NCBI RefSeq assembly: GCF_005503625.1
Contig: NZ_SCMX01000025.1
Span: forward strand, 22,804 to 86,803
DNA length: 64,000 nucleotides
Direction of reading: 5' to 3'
DNA from: Cupriavidus sp. 2SB
Lineage (GTDB): Bacteria; Pseudomonadota; Gammaproteobacteria; Burkholderiales; Burkholderiaceae
This document shows positions 8,879 to 16,413 of this stretch, piece by piece. How positions within the stretch are numbered: the stretch's first letter is position 1; each line of letters starts with the position of its first letter. The notes beneath the pieces are model-generated. The model saw only the letters and a program-made list of their open reading frames with translations, did not search any database and was not told where the DNA came from. A program made the position numbers and the translations under genes.

Positions 8879-10324
8879 ATGACACAACCCTCCTCCACCG
8901 GCTGGCAATCGGACATTCCCGCACGGCTTGACCGTCTGCCGTGGTCGGCATGGCACTGGCGTGTAGCCATTGCGCTCGGCGTTGCGTGGGTGCTCGACGG
9001 TCTGGAAGTCACGTTGGTCGGTTCGGTGGGCGCCGTGCTGGAACGGCCCGACACGCTGGCGCTCGATGCCACGCAGGTGGGCTGGAGCGGCTCGCTCTAC
9101 ATCCTCGGGGCTGTGTTCGGCGCACTGGTCTTCGGGCGGATGGCCGACCGGCTCGGCCGCAAGAAGCTGTTCCTCGCCACGCTGGCGGTCTACATGGCTG
9201 CCACGCTCGCCACCGCCTTCTCGCCCAACTTCGCGTTCTTCGCGGTGTGCCGATTTGTCACAGGCCTGGGCATCGGTGGCGAATACGCAGCCATCAACTC
9301 GGCCATCGACGAACTGATCCCCGCCCGCGTGCGCGGCCGTGTGAACCTGGCGATCAATGGCAGTTTCTGGCTCGGTGCCGCATTGGGGGCCGGACTCAGC
9401 CTGGTGCTGCTCGATCCTCGTGTATTCGGCCCGGTCTGGGGCTGGCGTGTCTGTTTCGGCCTGGGCGCCCTGCTGGCCGTGGCCATCGTGCTGATCCGCC
9501 GGCATATTCCGGAAAGCCCCCGCTGGCTGACCACCCATGGCCGGCATGCGGAAGCCGGCCGGATCATCGACGCCATTGAAGCCGAGGTATCGCGCCAGCA
9601 TGGCCCGCTGCCCGCCGTGGACCCGCGCGCGGTGGTGGCCTACGCCGGCAAACCCATCCCCGCGCTGTGCGATATCGTGCGCCTGCTGGTCCACCGCTAC
9701 CGTTCGCGCAGCGTTGTGGTGCTGGCGCTGATGGTGGCACAGGCATTCTTCTACAACGCCATCTTCTTCACCTACGCGCTGGTGCTGACGCGCTTCTATG
9801 CCGTGCCGGACGAGCGCGTGGCGCTCTACATCTTCCCGTTCGCGCTCGGCAACGCGCTGGGTCCGTTCCTGCTAGGACCATTGTTCGATCGCATCGGGCG
9901 TCGCAAGATGATTGCCGTGACCTATGTGCTTTCCGGGATCGGACTTGCGGCCACGGGCTGGGCCTTTGTGGAAGGCGTGCTCGACGCGCGCTCGCAGGCG
10001 CTGTGCTGGTCCGCCGTGTTCTTCCTTGCGTCAGCCGCCGCCAGCTCGGCGTACCTGACCGCCAGCGAGGTCTTCCCGCTGGAAATGCGCGCGCTGGCCA
10101 TCTCCGTGTTCTACGCCGTGGGCACGGGCACCGGTGGTTTCATCGCGCCAGTGCTGTTCGGCATGCTGATCGAGACCGGCAGCCGCGGCGCGGTAGCTAT
10201 CGGCTACGGCATCGGCGCCACCCTGGTGATCGTGGCGGGGCTGCTGGCGCTGCGATTCGGCGTGGACGCGGAACGACGGCCGTTGGAGGACATTGCGCCG
10301 CCGCTGGGCGCCGAGAGGGACTGA
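8879..10324 (+). CDS. MFS transporter, metabolite:proton symporter type
   Basis: A 481-residue inner-membrane protein with twelve hydrophobic segments. MFS signatures are visible in both halves: GRMADRLGRKKLFL after TM2, RFVTGLGIGGEYAAINSAIDELIPARVRGR around TM4-5, PESPRWL before the central loop, and LFDRIGRRKM in the second half. The pattern is that of the sugar/aromatic acid porter branch. The substrate cannot be read from the sequence and no catabolic genes adjoin it. Confidence 0.88.
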   Translation: MTQPSSTGWQSDIPARLDRLPWSAWHWRVAIALGVAWVLDGLEVTLVGSVGAVLERPDTLALDATQVGWSGSLYILGAVFGALVFGRMADRLGRKKLFLATLAVYMAATLATAFSPNFAFFAVCRFVTGLGIGGEYAAINSAIDELIPARVRGRVNLAINGSFWLGAALGAGLSLVLLDPRVFGPVWGWRVCFGLGALLAVAIVLIRRHIPESPRWLTTHGRHAEAGRIIDAIEAEVSRQHGPLPAVDPRAVVAYAGKPIPALCDIVRLLVHRYRSRSVVVLALMVAQAFFYNAIFFTYALVLTRFYAVPDERVALYIFPFALGNALGPFLLGPLFDRIGRRKMIAVTYVLSGIGLAATGWAFVEGVLDARSQALCWSAVFFLASAAASSAYLTASEVFPLEMRALAISVFYAVGTGTGGFIAPVLFGMLIETGSRGAVAIGYGIGATLVIVAGLLALRFGVDAERRPLEDIAPPLGAERD

Positions 10325-10474
10325 CCGGCCCTTTGGTTGACCCTTTGATTGGACGCAAACGGCTGGCCGCCACTTTGAGAACCGTCCCATATCGATTCGT
10401 CGGCCCTCCCCCGAGAATGGTTGCACCGGGCGCCAATGCGCTGCCGGGCCAACAACCAACCGAGGGGCACAACC

Positions 10475-10852
10475 ATGAATGCAGCAACCCTGGCAGCCGA
10501 CACCACGGCTTCCACATCAGCTTCCACATCGGCTCCCACATCCGCTGACGCTAGCGTAGCAGCCGACCATCATTTCTCGATCCACCATCTCGAAGGCTGC
10601 CTGGGCCGGGTGCGGACGCCGACCGAGGCAGAGATTGGCGCGGCTGTTGCGGATCTTGAAACGCTCGATACCCGTGCCGATGCCGACTTCAACCGGACGC
10701 TGCCGCCGCTTCGGCCGGGCCAGCGGTGTTCCGTGGTGCAGCTCGAAGGCTGTCTGGGCCATCTGGCTTCATGTTCCGCGCCAACGCTGGAAGAACTGGA
10801 CGCAGTCATTGCCGACGCAGCCAGCGAGCGCTACCTGAGGAGCTTCGCATGA
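10475..10852 (+). CDS. Putative antitoxin with two EGCLG repeats, partner of a PIN-domain toxin
   Basis: A 125-residue protein starting at 10475 after a GAGGGG site. Residues about 10-28 are a Ser/Thr/Ala-rich low-complexity stretch encoded by short tandem DNA repeats. Two related units follow: HHLEGCLGRVRTPTEAEIG (about 37-55) and VQLEGCLGHLASCSAPTLEE (about 88-107), each ending in a helix with AAVADL or AVIADA. It does not look like the AbrB, RHH or Phd antitoxins usually found next to PIN toxins. Its stop overlaps the start of the PIN gene (ATGA), the coupling typical of toxin-antitoxin pairs. The antitoxin role is inferred only from position. Confidence 0.6.
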   Translation: MNAATLAADTTASTSASTSAPTSADASVAADHHFSIHHLEGCLGRVRTPTEAEIGAAVADLETLDTRADADFNRTLPPLRPGQRCSVVQLEGCLGHLASCSAPTLEELDAVIADAASERYLRSFA

Positions 10853-11241
10853 TCGGACTGGACTCGAACATCGTGCTGAGATTCCTTGCGCGAGATGACC
10901 CCAGAATGACACCGAGGGCGACTTCCATCATGAGGTCGCTCTCCACGAGCCTGCGGGGCTTCATCCCGATTGCAGTGCTGGTCGAGGTGGTCTGGACCAT
11001 GCGGCGCCACTACGGTGCGGACCGGAGCACGATCGCGCGCGTCGTCGAGTACATGATCCGCAGCGACGAACTCGTCGTGGAGTCCTCCGATATCGTGAAG
11101 TCGGCGCTCTACCTGTTCCGGGAGAAAAAGGGCGATTTCGCCGACTGCCTGATCACGCGCACATGCGAGGCGGCGGGCTGCTCCCAGACGCTCACATTCG
11201 ATCGCAAGGCGAAGGAAAACGGCATGCGCCTGGTCAACTAG
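10849..11241 (+). CDS. PIN-domain protein, VapC-like toxin
   Basis: A 130-residue PIN-domain nuclease. The acidic metal-binding set is present: Asp5 in MIGLDSN, Glu46 in VLVEVVW, Asp96 and Asp99 in KGDFADC, and Asp118 in LTFDRKA. The length is normal for VapC-type toxins, which cleave RNA and are neutralised by a co-transcribed partner. It is translationally coupled to the upstream EGCLG-repeat gene. Its end overlaps the convergent SDR gene by 4 bp. Confidence 0.85.
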   Translation: MIGLDSNIVLRFLARDDPRMTPRATSIMRSLSTSLRGFIPIAVLVEVVWTMRRHYGADRSTIARVVEYMIRSDELVVESSDIVKSALYLFREKKGDFADCLITRTCEAAGCSQTLTFDRKAKENGMRLVN

Positions 11242-11957
11242 CTCAATCCATCCAGCACCATATGCTGCCCATGCACCGCCTCTGCCGCATCCGAGGCCAG
11301 GAACGCCACGGCGCGCGCCGCCGCGCCGGTAGACACCCAAAGCGCGTGGTCGGCGGCAGGCATCGCGTGCCGGTTGGCGGGGGTATCGAGAATACTCGGG
11401 GCGATGCTGTTCACGTTGATGCCCGAGCTTCGCACCTCGTGGGACAGGCTTTCCACCAGCCGCTGCAATGCACTCTTGGACGCGGTGTAGGCGCCCATCG
11501 CCGCGGCGCCCTGGCTGGCAGCTCGCGCGGACACGGCCACTACTTTTCCGCGCTGCTGGAACTTCATCGCCGGAATGAAGTGGCCGGTAACGGCCACGAA
11601 GGACCATGCATTGAGATCCATCATCCGTACAAACGACTCGCGGCTCAGCGCGTGGGTGGGCTCACCCATCTCGAACCCGCCGGCCACATGCACAAGCACA
11701 TCGACCGAGCCCAATGCATCGAGGATGGCTGCTGCCACCGGGGCCATGGCCGTATCCGATGTGACATCGGCGGCGTGCAGCAAGGTACCGCCGTGGTCGG
11801 GTTCGGGATGGGCGAACACGCTCTGCAGATGCTGCAGGTCGCGGTCGATCAGCGCAAGCCGCGCGCCTTCCGCTGCAAACCGGCTGGCGATGGCACGGCC
11901 GAGGGCGCCGGCGGCACCGGTGATGACAACATGACGGCGGACGGCACTGGCTTCCAT
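11238..11957 (-). CDS. SDR family NAD(P)-dependent oxidoreductase
   Basis: A 239-residue classical short-chain dehydrogenase. The Rossmann glycine motif is TGAAGALG near the N terminus, followed by the HAADVTS adenine-binding segment and VLVHVAGG in the position of NNAG. The catalytic Ser lies in VVAVSARAASQ and the YTASK motif carries Tyr and Lys. The C terminus ends GQHMVLDGLS. The neighbouring genes give no hint of a substrate. Confidence 0.85.
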   Translation of the reverse strand: MEASAVRRHVVITGAAGALGRAIASRFAAEGARLALIDRDLQHLQSVFAHPEPDHGGTLLHAADVTSDTAMAPVAAAILDALGSVDVLVHVAGGFEMGEPTHALSRESFVRMMDLNAWSFVAVTGHFIPAMKFQQRGKVVAVSARAASQGAAAMGAYTASKSALQRLVESLSHEVRSSGINVNSIAPSILDTPANRHAMPAADHALWVSTGAAARAVAFLASDAAEAVHGQHMVLDGLS

Positions 11958-12105
11958 GGCGATCTCCTGGAAAGGGGGTGTCTGCCCCGCTGGGGTCTCT
12001 CAACCATAGTGCGTGGCACCGCGCTTCGCCAGATGCGGCGTCGGAGGCAACTGTACAGTGGCGGATCACGGCATCTGTGCATGGTTGGCCGCGCAATGTT
12101 GGAGC

Positions 12106-13074
12106 ATGATGCCGCACCACCCCGCCACGGGGCCATCGCACCCAGGATCACAATTGCCGCTTTCCCGCCTCAAACAGAGCGATACGCTGCTTGCCGTGCT
12201 GGCGCTCATTGCGTCGATGGCGTCGCTATGCATCGGCACGTCGTTCGCCAAAAGTCTGTTCGGCGCCGTTGGCGCGCAAGGCACGGTTGCCATGCGCGTG
12301 TCTTTCGCCGCGCTGATCCTGATTGCCGTCTGGCGGCCCTGGCGCTTTCCGCTGTCGGGCGCCCATGCCCGGGCCATCGCGCTGTACGGTGCCGCGCTCG
12401 GCGCCACGAACCTGCTGTTCTATATGTCGCTGCGCACGATCCCCCTGGGTCTTGCCATTGCGATCGAGTTCACCGGGCCACTGGCGGTGGCGGTGCTGTC
12501 ATCACGCCGCGCCATCGACTTCGTGTGGATCGCATGTGCCGTACTGGGTCTGATCCTGCTGCTACCGCTCGGAGAAGCCTCGACGCATCTGGACCCGGTC
12601 GGCATCGGCTACGCGCTGGCTGCCGGCGTGGGTTGGGCACTCTATATCGTGTTCGGCCAGATGGCGGGAAACGCCCATGGTGGGCAGGCGACCTCGCTGG
12701 GCATGACCATGGCAGCCATCGTGGCGGTGCCGTTTGGCGTGGCGCATGCAGGAACCGACCTGTTCAGCCCGGCGCTGCTGCTATCCGGGCTGGCCGTCGG
12801 CCTGATGTCGAGCGCGATTCCCTATTCGCTGGAAATGGTGGCGTTGAAGCGGCTGCCGCGCCGCACATTCGGCATTCTGCTGAGCCTGGAGCCGGCCATG
12901 GGCGCACTGGCTGGACTGGCTTTCCTGCACGAACAGCTGACGCCCATCCAGTGGGTGGCCATCGGGGCCATCATCACGGCGTCCATCGGCTGCACAGTGA
13001 CGGCGCGCGGAAAGCGACCGCCGCCGCAGGACGAAGCTCAGTTGGCGGCGAACCAGTCGGCTGGCAGCCACTGA
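12106..13074 (+). CDS. EamA/RhtA-like amino acid exporter
   Basis: A 322-residue protein with about ten membrane segments in two EamA repeats. Residues characteristic of the threonine/homoserine exporter branch are seen: MASLCIGTSFAKSLF, FYMSLRTIPLGLAIAIEFTGPLAVA, AYALAAGVGWALYI-type helix, and SSAIPYSLEMVALKRLP with TFGILLSLEPAMGALAG. A GGAG site precedes ATG 12106; ATG 12109 is an equally possible start. It overlaps the convergent GNAT gene by 37 bp. Export of threonine, homoserine or related amino acids is likely but not proven. Confidence 0.82.
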   Translation: MMPHHPATGPSHPGSQLPLSRLKQSDTLLAVLALIASMASLCIGTSFAKSLFGAVGAQGTVAMRVSFAALILIAVWRPWRFPLSGAHARAIALYGAALGATNLLFYMSLRTIPLGLAIAIEFTGPLAVAVLSSRRAIDFVWIACAVLGLILLLPLGEASTHLDPVGIGYALAAGVGWALYIVFGQMAGNAHGGQATSLGMTMAAIVAVPFGVAHAGTDLFSPALLLSGLAVGLMSSAIPYSLEMVALKRLPRRTFGILLSLEPAMGALAGLAFLHEQLTPIQWVAIGAIITASIGCTVTARGKRPPPQDEAQLAANQSAGSH

Positions 13075-13658
13075 GGCGTCAGCCGGCCGGGATGTGCCGG
13101 GGCAGGCGCGCCCAGCGTCAGGCTGACTTCATGCAGGAAGCTGTCCTCCGGATTGCGTCGTGCGGAGAAGCCGCACTCGCGCATGATCGCCAGCATGCGG
13201 CGGTTCTCGCTGAGGACGTCGCCACGCATCCCCCGCAGCTTGCGGGTCCGCGCAATGTTCTGGAGCCGCTGGATCAGGCGCCGCCCCAGCCCCTTGCCCT
13301 GCCAGCCATCGGCCACCACGACGGCGAGGTCGGCCACGCCTTCGGCATTCACCACGTATTCGGCCTTGCCAATGATCGTCTCCTCACCATCCGGCGACGG
13401 CGAAGTCAGCACCACGGCCACATCGCGATCCGGCCGATAGCCAATGAAACTCTCGATGATCGTGTCGGCAACCCGTCCGCCGGTCAGATAGCGGTAGTAG
13501 CGGCTCTCCAGCGACAAGCCATCAATGAAGGCGCGCAGCCCGGCGCGGTCCGTGTGCCGTACCGCGCGCAGCGTCACGCGCGCACCGCCCGATACCTGCC
13601 ACGATTCTTCCGCGTTCGGCATCCCCGTATAAGCAGCAGCACCCTGTGTTTGGCTCAT
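13038..13658 (-). CDS. GNAT family N-acetyltransferase
   Basis: A 206-residue acetyltransferase. The acetyl-CoA binding motif A is GWQGKGLGRRLIQRL, preceded by ADLAVVVAD, and motif B includes NRRMLAIMRECGF. The N terminus (VTLRAVRHTDRAGLRAFIDGLS and SRYYRYLTG) resembles the GNAT domains found in acyl-CoA synthetase/protein acetyltransferase systems, so protein lysine acetylation is one possibility. Its C-terminal codons overlap the EamA gene on the other strand. It diverges from the HxlR gene across an 88-bp promoter region with nested palindromes. Confidence 0.82.
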   Translation of the reverse strand: MSQTQGAAAYTGMPNAEESWQVSGGARVTLRAVRHTDRAGLRAFIDGLSLESRYYRYLTGGRVADTIIESFIGYRPDRDVAVVLTSPSPDGEETIIGKAEYVVNAEGVADLAVVVADGWQGKGLGRRLIQRLQNIARTRKLRGMRGDVLSENRRMLAIMRECGFSARRNPEDSFLHEVSLTLGAPAPAHPGRLTPQWLPADWFAAN

Positions 13659-13690
13659 GACAACCCCTGACTACGTTTTACATAGCCAGA

Positions 13691-13740
13691 AGCATAGTCG
13701 AAACCCTAGCTTTTGCAAATGAAGTTAGGGCTGCTATGCT
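13691..13740. promoter_or_regulatory. Nested palindromes in the GNAT/HxlR divergent promoter
   Basis: AGCATAG (13691-13697) pairs with CTATGCT (13734-13740), and inside it CCCTA (13704-13708) pairs with TAGGG (13726-13730). The two dyads share nearly the same centre and fill most of the 88 bp between the start codons. They are candidate binding sites for the HxlR regulator; there is no direct proof. Confidence 0.45.
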
Positions 13741-13746
13741 GAAGTC

Positions 13747-14247
13747 ATGGACAAGACACCTATCGCGTCACCCGAAACCCCGCCGATCAGCCCCGCTGAC
13801 TTTGCTCAGTGCTCGATTGCCGGCACCTTGTCGCTCATCGGCGAGAAGTGGACCATTCTTATCTTGCGGGATGTGTTCTCGGGTGTGCGACGATTCGACG
13901 ATTTCCTGGAGCGGCTCCAGTGCTCGCCCGCCGTCCTGTCTGCCCGGCTGAAAACGCTGACCGAGGCCGGCCTGCTCCGCAAGATTGGCTACAAGGAGCC
14001 GGGCGAGCGCGAGCGCTTTGCCTATCACCCCACCCGCGCCGCGGTCGAGCTGCTGCCCGTGATCGTGGGCTTGATGCAATGGGGCGACGACCACCTGACA
14101 ACCTGCGGACAAGGCCCGGCCGAAATCCGCTCGAAGGTCAACGGCCTCAAGGTCCGCGCAGCGCTTGTCGACGAAAACAACGATCCTGTGGCACCGAATG
14201 AAATGGCGTTGATTTCGTTGTTGGTGCCAGTCAGAGCAGACGACTAG
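13747..14247 (+). CDS. HxlR family transcriptional regulator
   Basis: A 166-residue regulator with the full HxlR winged helix: CSIAGTLSLIGEKWTILILRD, then FDDFLERLQCSPAVLSARLKTL as recognition region and LLRKIGYKEPGERERFAYHPT as the wing. A C-terminal extension of about 60 residues follows the core. The cysteine in FAQCS is in the position where some HxlR proteins sense redox or electrophile signals. It diverges from the GNAT gene and may control both. Confidence 0.88.
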   Translation: MDKTPIASPETPPISPADFAQCSIAGTLSLIGEKWTILILRDVFSGVRRFDDFLERLQCSPAVLSARLKTLTEAGLLRKIGYKEPGERERFAYHPTRAAVELLPVIVGLMQWGDDHLTTCGQGPAEIRSKVNGLKVRAALVDENNDPVAPNEMALISLLVPVRADD

Positions 14248-14320
14248 CCATCGCCGCCGAAGCAGACATGATGAGCGCCTCAACGAGCTTTAGCGCTCAC
14301 TCATGAGTACTAAACACAAA

Positions 14321-14433
14321 TAAGCGCTCATATGCGAGCGATTAAATCGATGCTGCTTGACGGCTGGATGATGCTTGCCCAATAATGCAGCAACCTCCGA
14401 AAGAATATAAGCGCTCACATGGGATCGATTAAA
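14321..14433. promoter_or_regulatory. Two near-identical operator repeats upstream of hipB
   Basis: A 26-bp sequence at 14321-14346 recurs at 14408-14433 with three differences. Both begin TAAGCGCTCA and end CGATTAAA. A shorter third match, TAGCGCTCA, lies at 14291-14299. Start-to-start spacing is 87 bp, about eight helical turns. The second copy covers the first possible ATG of hipB (14419), which favours the start at 14452. They are probable HipB operators for autorepression. Confidence 0.6.
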
Positions 14434-14451
14434 CCGCCTAAAAGATCGTAC

Positions 14452-14793
14452 ATGAGCGATAGGGACACCGCCGTCGTCCCTACTCCGGTTTCGCGCGCTC
14501 TGATAAAGCTCGGTCGCGATTTATCGATGGCTCGAAGGAGGCGGATGCTGACTCAGCAGTCGATGGCCGAACGCATCCAGACATCTGTGTCCACGCTGCG
14601 ACGCCTGGAGAAAGGCGACCCACGCATTCCGATCGGCACCATCGCGCAGGCAATGTTCGTATTGGGCGAACTGGAAAAGATCAGCGGCTTGCTGGAGACT
14701 GCCGACGACGACATCGGGCTGACCCTGATGAATGAACAACTTCCTCAGCGGGTTCGAGGCAAGAAGCAAAAGCCTGATTCGGGAGCACTCTGA
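14452..14793 (+). CDS. hipB: HipB-like antitoxin, XRE helix-turn-helix
   Basis: A protein of 113 residues from ATG 14452 (124 if ATG 14419 is used). The XRE helix-turn-helix is in SMARRRRMLTQQSMAERIQ and SVSTLRRLEKGDPR. The C-terminal tail is basic (RVRGKKQKP). Only 3 bp separate it from the hipA-like gene, the usual antitoxin-toxin order. It should bind the repeated operators upstream and, together with HipA, repress the operon. The later start was chosen because the first ATG lies inside the operator. Confidence 0.85.
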   Translation: MSDRDTAVVPTPVSRALIKLGRDLSMARRRRMLTQQSMAERIQTSVSTLRRLEKGDPRIPIGTIAQAMFVLGELEKISGLLETADDDIGLTLMNEQLPQRVRGKKQKPDSGAL

Positions 14794-14796
14794 TCC

Positions 14797-16098
14797 ATGG
14801 CCCCGACGCGGAAGAAGGTTGGCGTCGCCTTGGGTCAGCGGGCCATACCGCTTGGCGAACTCGCCTATGCCCGTGACGGACGACGGGAGCATTCGACATT
14901 CGCCTACGACGCCGCGTGGCTATCCGACTCGGCGAAGTTCTCGGTCTCCCCTGACCTTCCTCTCGTCCCAGGCAACCAGTTTCGGAAGGCACCGAGCAAA
15001 GACGACTCCATCTTCCATTTCGCGTTTGCGGACACCGAACCCGATGGCTGGGGCTGCCGCGTGATCGCGCGCGACCATGCCAAGCGCCGTAAAGCTGCGC
15101 AGCGAAACGACCTTCCTGTGCCATCGGCAGAACTGACCGAAATGGACTACCTGCTCGGGGTCGACGACACAAGCCGGATCGGCGCCATCAGACTCTTCGA
15201 TCCAGAAACTAGGCGTTTCCTGCGCGTCATTGAAGACGGTGAGCGCGGAACACCACCGCTTCTGGAGCTTTCGCAACTCATGGCGGCATCGCGCGCCGTG
15301 GAGTTGAACAAGGAAACCGAAGCGGACCTGCGATATCTGCGCGGCCGGGGAACGTCGATAGGCGGCATGCGCCCGAAATGCACGATCGTCGACGACGACG
15401 GGCATCTGGCGATCGGAAAGTTTCCCAGCGTGAAGGACGATCGCAGCGTCACCCGAGGCGAAGTCCTTGCCCTGCAACTGGCTGCTGCAGCCGGAATCAA
15501 CGTCTCCGACTCGCGCGTCGTCATGTCCGACGACATCCCCGTGGCACTGATTCGCCGGTTCGATCGCGTTGAAGGCGGAGGCCGGATTCCCTATCTTTCC
15601 GCCGGTTCAATGATGCGGGCATCCCGGCAAGACGACCACGCCTACACGCAGATCGCGGAAACCATCATTGCAAACAGTGCGCGTCCCGCCGAGGACCTTG
15701 AAGAGCTATGGCGTCGCCTCGTCTTCAATCTGCTGATTACGAATGTCGACGACCACGTGCAAAACCACGGTTTTCTCCACGTCGCTCACGGACAATGGCG
15801 CCTGGCGCCCGCGTTCGACATCAATCCCTTCCCCGACAAGGACCAGGAACTCAAGCTTTGGCTCGATGAAGCCTATGGCCCGGTGGATTCCATCAAAGCC
15901 GTCATCGGCGTGGCAAGCTACTTCAGGCTGGATTCGTCCGCAGTCCAGCGCGTGCTGGGTCAGGTCTGCCGCGCCATCGACACATGGGCGAACGTTGGCA
16001 AGTCGGCCGCAGTGGGCATGTCGAACCGTGACTTGGATGATTTCGCTCCGGCATTCGAAAACGCACAGATGCGGATTGCAAGGTCATTGCTGAAGTAG
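14797..16098 (+). CDS. hipA: HipA-like type II toxin kinase
   Basis: A 433-residue HipA-family serine/threonine kinase. The N-terminal couple_hipA region is followed by the glycine-rich GRGTSIGGMRPK (about 184-195), Lys in LAIGKFPS, then the catalytic segment NLLITNVDDHVQNHGFL (about 311-327) and the metal site PAFDINP (about 338-344). The family phosphorylates glutamyl-tRNA synthetase or related targets and induces dormancy. All catalytic landmarks appear intact, so it is probably active. It directly follows hipB. Confidence 0.9.
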   Translation: MAPTRKKVGVALGQRAIPLGELAYARDGRREHSTFAYDAAWLSDSAKFSVSPDLPLVPGNQFRKAPSKDDSIFHFAFADTEPDGWGCRVIARDHAKRRKAAQRNDLPVPSAELTEMDYLLGVDDTSRIGAIRLFDPETRRFLRVIEDGERGTPPLLELSQLMAASRAVELNKETEADLRYLRGRGTSIGGMRPKCTIVDDDGHLAIGKFPSVKDDRSVTRGEVLALQLAAAAGINVSDSRVVMSDDIPVALIRRFDRVEGGGRIPYLSAGSMMRASRQDDHAYTQIAETIIANSARPAEDLEELWRRLVFNLLITNVDDHVQNHGFLHVAHGQWRLAPAFDINPFPDKDQELKLWLDEAYGPVDSIKAVIGVASYFRLDSSAVQRVLGQVCRAIDTWANVGKSAAVGMSNRDLDDFAPAFENAQMRIARSLLK

Positions 16099-16126
16099 TC
16101 CCACGCACCGCCCCCGCACATTGCAC

Positions 16127-16177
16127 TGCACCATAGCCGTGCGAACGCCCTAGTCTGGCGCTGCACCATAACGTGCA
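16127..16177 (+). promoter_or_regulatory. NtrC-like upstream activating sites
   Basis: Two dyads starting TGCACC: TGCACC at 16127 with GTGCG at 16139-16143 (TGCAC-N7-GTGCG, the spacing of the NtrC consensus), and TGCAC at 16162 with GTGCA at 16173-16177 (N6 spacing). They lie about 80-120 bp upstream of a sigma-54 promoter, the normal position for NtrC enhancers. The assignment rests on consensus matching by eye. Confidence 0.55.
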
Positions 16178-16248
16178 AATGGGTATAAAGACGCACTTTT
16201 TAAGCGTTTCTCTGCCCCACAAGCTACCTCCAAGACACTTCAAACGCC

Positions 16249-16263
16249 TGGCACACCGCTTGC
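16249..16263 (+). promoter_or_regulatory. Sigma-54 (RpoN) promoter of the nitrate operon
   Basis: TGGCAC-ACCGC-TTGC matches the -24/-12 consensus TGGCAC-N5-TTGC with exact spacing between the GG and GC elements. The predicted transcription start about 11-12 bp downstream coincides with the base of the first leader hairpin at 16274. This implies nitrogen-limitation control through NtrC. Confidence 0.75.
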
Positions 16264-16273
16264 GATATAGAGC

Positions 16274-16360
16274 GTGGGCCGGTCAACGGCGACTGTCCCA
16301 CCCCACATAAAACGACGGCTATGCCATGTAGCCGTCTGTCAGGACAACGGCGTCCCCTGA
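16274..16360 (+). ncRNA. Dual-hexaloop leader RNA (ANTAR/NasT-NasR type antitermination element)
   Basis: Hairpin P1 spans 16274-16301: outer arms GTGGG and CCCAC, inner arms GGTC and GACT, with hexaloop AACGGC at 16285-16290. Hairpin P2 spans 16339-16360, with inner arms GGAC and GTCC and the same loop AACGGC at 16346-16351. A third hairpin (GACGGCTA/TAGCCGTC, 16314-16336) lies between them. Known ANTAR targets are paired hairpins with six-base loops having A at position 1 and G at position 4, which both loops satisfy. The 3' arm of P2 overlaps the 5' arm of the following terminator, so protein binding to P1-P2 would block termination. The ANTAR regulator gene is not in this window. Confidence 0.75.
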
Positions 16361-16402
16361 ACTGGTCACTCTTGCCAGATTCTCGGGACGCCTTTTGTTT
16401 TT
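16349..16402 (+). terminator. Leader terminator before the nitrate transporter gene
   Basis: GGCGTCCC (16349-16356) pairs with GGGACGCC (16385-16392), with an inner CTGG/CCAG stem, and is followed by TTTTGTTTTT. It ends directly before the GGAG ribosome site (16403-16406) of the transporter gene and is mutually exclusive with hairpin P2. It is a conditional terminator rather than an operon end. Confidence 0.8.
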
Positions 16403-16413
16403 GGAGCACGAGA

